Under the pieces are notes generated by a model, which did no database searches, had not been told where the DNA came from, and worked only from the letters and a program-made list of their open reading frames with translations. Both the position numbers and the translations under genes were made by a program. From assembly GCA_029258695.1 (NCBI GenBank), contig JARIBR010000258.1:1-5869 (forward strand): a stretch of DNA of 5,869 bases. Reading direction: 5' to 3'. This DNA is from Quadrisphaera sp. (GTDB lineage: Bacteria > Actinomycetota > Actinomycetes > Actinomycetales > Quadrisphaeraceae). Below, in pieces: positions 1 to 4,747 of this stretch; position 1 is the stretch's first letter; every line of letters begins with the position of its first letter.

Positions 1-834
1 GGGCTCTACGTGGTCGCGGTGTTCTCGGTGATGACGGTGCTGTGGGACGCCTCCGCGCGAGCGGCTGCCGGCCAGCGGCGCGTCCCGCTGCGCTTCCTCG
101 GCGACGGGGTGGTCGCGGCGCTGGTGATCCTCCCCACCGTGGCGGCCGTGTACGTGGCGAGCTGGGCCGGGTGGTTTGCCTCGTCCACCGCGCACCTGCG
201 GCGGTGGGCCCAGGAGAACCCCGGCGAGGGCATCGGGTGGCTGCCGCCGGCGCTGCGCTCGCTGTGGGAGTACCACCGGCAGATGTACTCCTTCCACGTG
301 GGCCTGACGTCGCCTCACACGTACCAGTCGAACCCGTGGTCCTGGCTGGTGCAAGGGCGCCCGACGTCGTTCTTCTACGAGGACCCCACGAAGGGCGTCG
401 GCGGCTGCACGGTGGCGGAGTGCTCCAAGGCCATCAGCTCGGTGGGCAACCCGGTGGTGTGGTGGGCCGGGACCGCCGCGGTGCTGGTGCTGGTGTTCAT
501 GTGGGCGCTGCGCCGTGACTGGCGGGCCGGGGCGGTCCTCGCCGGGATCGCCGCGGGGTACCTGCCGTGGTTCGTCTATCAGGAGCGGACGATCTTCACG
601 TTCTACGCCGTGATCTTCGTGCCCTTCCTCACCCTCGGCCTGGCGTACGTGCTGGGGATGGCGCTCGGTCCGCCGGGTGCACCACCCCGGCGCCGAGCGC
701 TCGGCGCCGGGGTCGCCGGAGCCGTGGTGGTGGCCGCGGTCAGCGCTGCGGCGTTCTTCTGGCCGGTGTGGACCGCGGAGGTGATCCCCTACTCGTCCTG
801 GCAGATGCGCATGTGGCTGGGCTCCTGGGTCTGA
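1..834 (+). CDS. pmt: Protein O-mannosyltransferase (PMT family), C-terminal part, 5' end outside window
   Basis: The frame is open from base 1 and ends at TGA 832-834, giving the last 277 residues of a larger membrane protein; family members are about 500 residues. The enzyme transfers mannose from polyprenyl-phosphate-mannose to Ser/Thr of proteins during Sec export, at the cytoplasmic membrane. Hydrophobic segments lie near visible residues 1-15 (cut), 37-57, 151-170, 174-192, 196-219 and 236-256, as in the C-terminal multi-helix domain of the PMT family. Between them is the characteristic loop: YHRQMYSFHVGL (91-102), HTYQSNPWSWL (106-116), RPTSFFYE (120-127), a Cys pair at 136 and 141, then GNPVVWW (149-155). 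PWFVYQERTIFTFY (189-202) and the C-terminal W-x-M-R-M-W (267-272) also fit the family. An ORF with a GTG at base 10 would be artificial, because the frame clearly continues upstream. The linker at about 221-237 is encoded by the palindromic repeat at 661-713. Family assignment is strong; the acceptor proteins cannot be inferred. Confidence 0.92.
   Translation, partial: GLYVVAVFSVMTVLWDASARAAAGQRRVPLRFLGDGVVAALVILPTVAAVYVASWAGWFASSTAHLRRWAQENPGEGIGWLPPALRSLWEYHRQMYSFHVGLTSPHTYQSNPWSWLVQGRPTSFFYEDPTKGVGGCTVAECSKAISSVGNPVVWWAGTAAVLVLVFMWALRRDWRAGAVLAGIAAGYLPWFVYQERTIFTFYAVIFVPFLTLGLAYVLGMALGPPGAPPRRRALGAGVAGAVVVAAVSAAAFFWPVWTAEVIPYSSWQMRMWLGSWV
661..700. repeat. Imperfect inverted repeat overlapping the palindrome (alternative hairpin)
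   Basis: GCGCTCGG at 661-668 is the reverse complement of CCGAGCGC at 693-700, and CGCCGGGTG at 671-679 pairs with 683-692 with one bulged C. This leaves TC (669-670) bulged and a 3-base loop at 680-682. The same 661-679 segment is a near-direct repeat of 697-713 (GCGCTCGG followed by CGCCGGG), in the same codon phase. The region therefore holds one unit as plus, minus, plus copies, and the middle copy can pair with either neighbour. The pairing is read directly; a mutational origin by template switching is inference. Confidence 0.65.
684..713. repeat. Perfect 30-bp palindrome inside pmt
   Basis: Two 15-base arms (684-698 and 699-713) are exact reverse complements with no spacer; symmetry breaks at 683/714. 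The left arm starts ACCCCGGCGCC and the right arm ends GGCGCCGGGGT, centred on an AGCGCT core. It encodes Pro-Arg-Arg-Arg-Ala-Leu-Gly-Ala-Gly-Val in a linker between the last two hydrophobic segments. In RNA it would fold as a stem of about 13 pairs with a 4-base loop; in supercoiled DNA it could extrude as a cruciform. No T-run follows, so I do not call it a terminator. The symmetry is certain; a biological role is unproven. Confidence 0.9.
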
Positions 835-837
835 GCC

Positions 838-862
838 GTGGACGGGGCGTCGTCGCTCCCAC
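838..862 (+). terminator. Possible hairpin terminator after pmt (no U-tract)
   Basis: Three bases after the pmt stop, GTGG (838-841) can pair with CCAC (859-862), and GGGCG (845-849) with CGCTC (854-858, one G-T pair) around a TCGT loop. Bases 842-844 are bulged. No T-run follows, which is common for proposed terminators in high-GC actinobacteria but also makes the call weak. Stems of this size arise by chance at this GC content. Confidence 0.22.
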
Positions 863-918
863 CTCCTCGCGATGATCGACCAGCTGTCCACTGTGCTCGT
901 CGCCAGGTGATCCGCTAG

Positions 919-948
919 GTCCCTGGGCGGCCAGCACACGGCAGGGAC
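919..948. promoter_or_regulatory. Inverted repeat upstream of hyuA, candidate operator
   Basis: GTCCCTG (919-925) and CAGGGAC (942-948) are perfect 7-base inverted repeats separated by 16 bases, so their centres are 23 bp apart, about two helical turns. This spacing suits a dimeric regulator binding one face of DNA. A further CTGTCC at 884-889 is the reverse complement of GGACAG at 945-950, giving a possible third half-site. The repeat ends 46 bases before the hyuA ATG, just upstream of a -10-like hexamer. The convergent PucR-type regulator is the natural candidate to bind here, but that link is inference. Confidence 0.3.
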
Positions 949-961
949 AGCCTCTCGCACC

Positions 962-967
962 TACAGT
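962..967 (+). promoter_or_regulatory. Possible -10 hexamer for hyuAB (TACAGT)
   Basis: TACAGT matches the TANNNT pattern of actinobacterial housekeeping promoters and would start transcription near 974, leaving a leader of about 20 bases before the hyuA ATG. No good TTGACA-like -35 sits 16-18 bases upstream (the region is CACACGGCAG-like), so the promoter would need an activator or may not be real. The inverted repeat at 919-948 would overlap the -35 position. Confidence 0.2.
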
Positions 968-983
968 CCGCGTCCCAGCCGCG

Positions 984-990
984 AAAGAGG
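984..990 (+). promoter_or_regulatory. Ribosome binding site for hyuA
   Basis: AAAGAGG lies four bases before the ATG at 995 and is the only purine-rich Shine-Dalgarno-like stretch nearby. It favours the ATG at 995 over the in-frame ATG at 1016, which would begin immediately before the Asp-Ile-Gly-Gly motif and has no comparable site. Confidence 0.55.
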
Positions 991-994
991 TACC

Positions 995-3040
995 ATGCCG
1001 CAGCACCGCGTGTCCATGGACATCGGTGGCACGTTCACCGATGTCGTCCTCTACGACGAGCGCTACGGGACGTTCACGGCCACCAAGACCTCGACCACTC
1101 CGGCCGACCTCAGCGAGGGTGTGCTCGCCGGCCTTCGGACCGCGATACGTTCCTCCTCCGACATCGGCTTCCTGGTGCACGGGACCACCCAGGGCCTCAA
1201 CGCCTTCCTGGAGCGACGCGGGTCGAAGGTGCTGCTGCTGGGGACAGCCGGCGTCGAGGACAGCTACCACATCGCTCGGGGACCCCGTCGCCGCCTGTAC
1301 GAACTCCACTACCGCAAGCCCGAACCGCTGGTTCCTCGTCGAGACGTCGTCGGGATCGGCGGACGCATCGACGCCGACGGCAGCGAGCGGGTCCCCCTGG
1401 ACGAGGACGCCGTGCGAGCCGCTGCCCGGCGCGTCCGCGAGGAGGGCCACGGGGCCGTCGCGGTCGCGCTGCTCTTCAGCTACGCCAACGCGGCGCACGA
1501 GGTCCGGGTCCGTGAGCTGCTCCATGAGGAGCTCGGTGACGACCTCACCGTCTCCCTGTCGCACGAGGTGGCCAGGGAGTGGCGTGAGTACGAGCGCACC
1601 TCTTCGGCGGTCCTCGAGGCCTACACCGGGCCGGTCGTCCGGAACTACCTGCGGCACCTGCGCTCGCGGCTGCACGACGAGGGGGTAGGTGTCCCGCTGC
1701 ACGTCATGCAGTCCTCGGGGGGGATCCTCACAGCGGAGTCCGCCCAGCGTCGCCCGCTGCAGACCCTGTTGTCCGGCCCCGTGGGTGGCGCGATCGCCTG
1801 CACCGAGCTGTCGCGCACCTCGGCGCGGTCGGATCTCATCGGGATCGACATGGGCGGGACCTCGTTTGATGTCTCCCTCGTGGTCGACGGAGCCCCCGAT
1901 GTGACCGTGGGGGCGGAGCTCCAAGGTCTTCCGATGCTCATGAGCGTCGTCAACATCCACACCGTCGGCGCCGGAGGGGGATCGATCGCCTGGCGCGAGG
2001 CAGGCGGGCTTCGCGTAGGGCCACGGTCGGCCGGAGCGAGCCCCGGGCCGGCGTGCTACGGCCGCGGGGGCACCGAGCCCACGGTCACCGACGCCAACCT
2101 CGTCCTGGGGCGGATCGACGCGGAGAGGTTCGCCGGGGGCCGGATGAGCCTCGACACCAGAGCGGCGCTCGCAGCGGTGGGACGTCTCGCTGACTGCTTC
2201 GGGCTCGATCCCTCCGCCATGGCCGAAGGCATCTGTGACGTCGCCAACGCCACGATGGCCCAGGCGATCCGCACGATCACCGTCTCCCGCGGGATCGACC
2301 CTCGCGCCTCCAGCCTGGTGGCCTTCGGCGGGGCCGGCCCCATGCACGCGGCCTTCCTCGCCGACGAGCTCGGCATCCCCGAGATCGTCGTCCCTCGCTT
2401 CCCCGGGGCCTTCTCCGCCTGGGGGATGCTGCAAACCCAGGTCCGCAGGGACTACGCCGAGCCGTACTTCCGCGTGGGCGACGACCTGGACGGTCCCGCG
2501 ATGGCGGCCGTCCTGGACCAGATGGCCGCCAAAGGCCTCGGCGACCTCGATGACGAGAGCGTGCCTCCGCAGAACCGGACGGTCACCCACGCCGCCGACG
2601 TCCGCTACGCAGCGCAGGAGTACACCTTGACGATCCCCTTGCTCAGCGCGCAGGAGCCCGCAACGGCCGGGTTCGTCGCTGCGCTGGCCGAACGCTTCGG
2701 TGCCGCCCACCGGTCGAGGTTCGGCCACGCCAACCCCGGCGCGCCGATCGAGCTGGTCGCGCTGCGGTCCACAGCGATCGGCGCCCTGGGCACGCCGGCG
2801 CCGCAGACGTGGCCCCCAGCGGACGGAGCTGGCTTCCCGCAGGCCCACCGTGCGGTGGTCTTCGACGGGCAGCGCCTCGACACGCTGGTCGTCGAGCGCG
2901 ACGACCTGGGAGCCGGACACTCCTTCGCCGGGCCCGCCGTCGTCATCGAGAGCACCGCCACCACGATCATCCCCCCGGGCCGCGGCGTCACGGTCGACGC
3001 CGCGGGATCGCTGGTCATCCACACCCAGGAGGTCGAGTGA
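995..3040 (+). CDS. hyuA: HyuA: hydantoinase/oxoprolinase family subunit A (ATP-binding)
   Basis: This 681-residue protein is a full-length A subunit of the hydantoinase/oxoprolinase/acetone carboxylase family. Known members use ATP to phosphorylate a lactam, imide, hydantoin or ketone before ring opening or carboxylation, in the cytoplasm. The N-terminal domain (about 5-180) begins with the phosphate-binding DIGGTFTD (9-16) and has HGTTQGLNAFLERRG (62-76). The central domain (about 195-485) has EYERTSSAVLEAYTGP (198-213), SGPVGG (260-265), the second phosphate loop GIDMGGTSFDVSLV (283-296), HTVGAGGGSI (322-331), GPRSAGASPGPACYGRGG (342-359), TVTDANLVLGRI (363-374) and AFGGAGPMHA (443-452). 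The C-terminal part (about 500-681) has DVRYAAQEY (535-543) and GPAVVIESTATTIIPPG (646-662), as in family members. Both nucleotide-binding motifs are intact, so the protein looks functional. The gene ends in a GTGA overlap with hyuB. N-methylhydantoinase, 5-oxoprolinase or acetone/acetophenone carboxylase cannot be separated by motif alone; no substrate is assigned. Confidence 0.93.
   Translation: MPQHRVSMDIGGTFTDVVLYDERYGTFTATKTSTTPADLSEGVLAGLRTAIRSSSDIGFLVHGTTQGLNAFLERRGSKVLLLGTAGVEDSYHIARGPRRRLYELHYRKPEPLVPRRDVVGIGGRIDADGSERVPLDEDAVRAAARRVREEGHGAVAVALLFSYANAAHEVRVRELLHEELGDDLTVSLSHEVAREWREYERTSSAVLEAYTGPVVRNYLRHLRSRLHDEGVGVPLHVMQSSGGILTAESAQRRPLQTLLSGPVGGAIACTELSRTSARSDLIGIDMGGTSFDVSLVVDGAPDVTVGAELQGLPMLMSVVNIHTVGAGGGSIAWREAGGLRVGPRSAGASPGPACYGRGGTEPTVTDANLVLGRIDAERFAGGRMSLDTRAALAAVGRLADCFGLDPSAMAEGICDVANATMAQAIRTITVSRGIDPRASSLVAFGGAGPMHAAFLADELGIPEIVVPRFPGAFSAWGMLQTQVRRDYAEPYFRVGDDLDGPAMAAVLDQMAAKGLGDLDDESVPPQNRTVTHAADVRYAAQEYTLTIPLLSAQEPATAGFVAALAERFGAAHRSRFGHANPGAPIELVALRSTAIGALGTPAPQTWPPADGAGFPQAHRAVVFDGQRLDTLVVERDDLGAGHSFAGPAVVIESTATTIIPPGRGVTVDAAGSLVIHTQEVE
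3027..3032 (+). promoter_or_regulatory. Ribosome binding site for hyuB inside the end of hyuA
   Basis: A full AGGAGG lies within the last codons of hyuA, four bases before GTG 3037. It is stronger than the hyuA site and decides the hyuB start: no other ATG or GTG in frame lies nearby before the conserved N-terminal motif. Together with the GTGA stop/start overlap it suggests coupled translation of the two subunits. Confidence 0.7.
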
Positions 3041-4725
3041 GCGCCGAGCACGGTGACGGGGTCGACGCGGTCACCGTCGAGATCATCCGGAACACGCTGA
3101 TCGCCGCCGCCGAGGACATGAACGCGACCCTCATCCGATCGGCGTACACCCCGATCATCTACGAGGGCGGGGACTGCGTCGTCGCCCTGCTCGACGCCGA
3201 GCACCGCGTCCTCGGGCAGTCCGCGGGCCTGCCGATCTTCCTCGGCAACCTGGAGACGTGCACCCTCGCTACGGAGGAGCGCTTCGGACGCGACGTGTGG
3301 GAGGCGGGTGACGTGTGGATCCTCAACGACAGCTACCTGGGTGGCACGCACCTGAACGACATCACGATCTTCGGGCCGGTCTTCGTGGGAGCGCGGCTGG
3401 TCGGCTTCACGGCCTGCCGCGCGCACTGGACCGACGTCGGGTCCAAGGATCCCGGCGGGTCGATGGACTCCACCAGCATTTTCCAGGAGGGGTTGCGCCT
3501 GGGCCCCCAAAAGCTCCTCGCCAGCGGCCAGGACCAGGCAGGGCTCATCGACGTCATCGCGACCAACGTGAGGTTTCCCTACCCCACCCTCGGCGACATG
3601 AGGGCGATGATCGCCTGCATCACGATGGGCGAGAAGAGGCTCCAGGAAGTGGTGGAGCGCTTCGGTGCGCAGACCCTCGAGGCGGCGCGCGACGAGATCT
3701 TCCGCCAGACCGAGGCGCTCGAGCGAGAGGTCATCGCCGCGATCCCCGACGGGATCTACCGCGCCGAGGGGGTGCTCGACAACGACGGCGTCGACCTCTC
3801 GTCGCCCATCCCCATCGACCTGGTGATCACCGTCGCCGGCCACCGCATCGACTTCGACGTGCGCGGCAGCGCCGACCAGCAGACCGGCCCGGTCAACTGC
3901 GGCGCCGCGCAGGCGGTGTCCGCCCTGCGCGTGGGGTACAAGCTGCTGGTGAGCCCGCACCTGCCGGGCAACGGTGGCTCGTTCCGGTCGATGACCACGC
4001 AGGTCCGTGACGGGTCGGTGCTCGGCGCCAGACCGCCGGCCGCGTGCCAGTGGTACTTCTCGCATCTCGGGCTCCTCATCGACCTGGTCGCTCGCGCCCT
4101 GGCGCCCGTCATGCCGGAGCGGGTGGCGGGTGCCAGCTTTGGGGACTCCATGATCGTGCTGACCGCGGGCCGGGACCCGCGGACCGACCGTGACTTCGTC
4201 ACCCTGGAGGCGACCGTCGGCGGCTGGGGAGGATGGCAGGGCTCCGACGGGGAGAGCGCCCTGATCAACAACGTCAACGGGTCGCTCAAGGACCTCCCCG
4301 TCGAGGTGTTCGAGACCCGCTACCCGCTACGGATCCGTCAGTACAGCATCCGGGCCGACTCCGGCGGTGCCGGTCGGTGGCGCGGGGGCAACGGCGTGGT
4401 GCGCGAGTACGAGGCCATGGCCGACTGCACGTTGTCTCTCTGGTTCGAGCGCTCGCTGCAGACCGGCTGGGGCCTGTTCGGCGGGCAGGACGCCCTCGGC
4501 CCCGAGGTCGTGATCAACCCCGGTCGAGGCGATGAGCGGCGCCTGCTCAAGGTGAACGGGACGGCGTTGCGCGCCGGTGACGTCCTGCGGTGCGCCACAG
4601 GAGGCGGAGGCGGCTTCGGCAACGCCTCGGAGCGCGCGCCCGAGCTCGTCCTCGCCGACGTGCTGGACCACCACGTGTCCCCGGCGTGCGCCCGCTCCCG
4701 CTACGGGGTGGACGTCGACGGCTGA
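3037..4725 (+). CDS. hyuB: HyuB: hydantoinase/oxoprolinase family subunit B
   Basis: From GTG 3037 this gives 562 residues, the usual B-subunit length. It partners HyuA; the two together (about 1,240 residues) correspond to the single-chain 5-oxoprolinase. Family hallmarks run in order: EIIRNTLIAAAEDMNATLIRSAY (residues 15-37), GQSAGLPIFLGNL (60-72), GDVWILNDSYLGGTHLNDITI (91-111), RAHWTDVGSKDPGG (128-141), DSTSIFQEGLRLGP (144-157), the Asp-Met-Arg-Ala segment (187-190), GPVNCGAAQAVSALR (284-298), GNGGSFRSM (311-319), FETRYPLRIRQYSIRADSGGAGRWRGGNGVVRE (425-457), GGGGGFGNASER (522-533) and the terminal ARSRYGV (552-558). The frame is open upstream of 3037, but only as a shadow of hyuA. The His-Trp-Thr-Asp at 130-133 differs from the more common His-His-x-Asp and may mark a subgroup. 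Family is certain; reaction and substrate are not. Confidence 0.93.
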   Translation: MSAEHGDGVDAVTVEIIRNTLIAAAEDMNATLIRSAYTPIIYEGGDCVVALLDAEHRVLGQSAGLPIFLGNLETCTLATEERFGRDVWEAGDVWILNDSYLGGTHLNDITIFGPVFVGARLVGFTACRAHWTDVGSKDPGGSMDSTSIFQEGLRLGPQKLLASGQDQAGLIDVIATNVRFPYPTLGDMRAMIACITMGEKRLQEVVERFGAQTLEAARDEIFRQTEALEREVIAAIPDGIYRAEGVLDNDGVDLSSPIPIDLVITVAGHRIDFDVRGSADQQTGPVNCGAAQAVSALRVGYKLLVSPHLPGNGGSFRSMTTQVRDGSVLGARPPAACQWYFSHLGLLIDLVARALAPVMPERVAGASFGDSMIVLTAGRDPRTDRDFVTLEATVGGWGGWQGSDGESALINNVNGSLKDLPVEVFETRYPLRIRQYSIRADSGGAGRWRGGNGVVREYEAMADCTLSLWFERSLQTGWGLFGGQDALGPEVVINPGRGDERRLLKVNGTALRAGDVLRCATGGGGGFGNASERAPELVLADVLDHHVSPACARSRYGVDVDG

Positions 4726-4747
4726 GGCACCCGGACGGGTCGCGAGC

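Noticed and set aside
740..3022. Long minus-strand open frame of 760 codons antisense to hyuA
   Set aside because: It lies opposite a gene with clear family motifs, has a low-complexity Arg/Asp/Gly/Val-rich composition with no domain, and is the expected result of third-position GC bias keeping the mirror frame free of stops.
2809..3036. Upstream extension of the hyuB frame into hyuA
   Set aside because: The extension translates to Arg/Pro-rich sequence unlike any HyuB N-terminus. GTG 3037 has a full AGGAGG and leads straight into the conserved motif.
2605..4065. Minus-strand open frame of 486 codons antisense to the hyuA/hyuB junction
   Set aside because: It spans two real genes on the other strand, shows no recognisable motif, and is a GC-bias shadow.
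4163..4182. 7-bp inverted repeat with a 6-base loop inside hyuB
   Set aside because: It lies in coding sequence, has no T-run, and stems of this size are expected by chance in sequence this GC-rich.
995..4725. Acetone carboxylase (three-subunit) operon
   Set aside because: No small gamma-subunit gene follows hyuB; the next gene is on the opposite strand, and the B subunit lacks the double His. A bacterial two-subunit hydantoinase/oxoprolinase-type enzyme fits better.
4729..4740. ACCCG/CGGGT hairpin as a bidirectional terminator between hyuB and the regulator
   Set aside because: Only five pairs with a two-base loop and no T-run on either strand; too weak to annotate.
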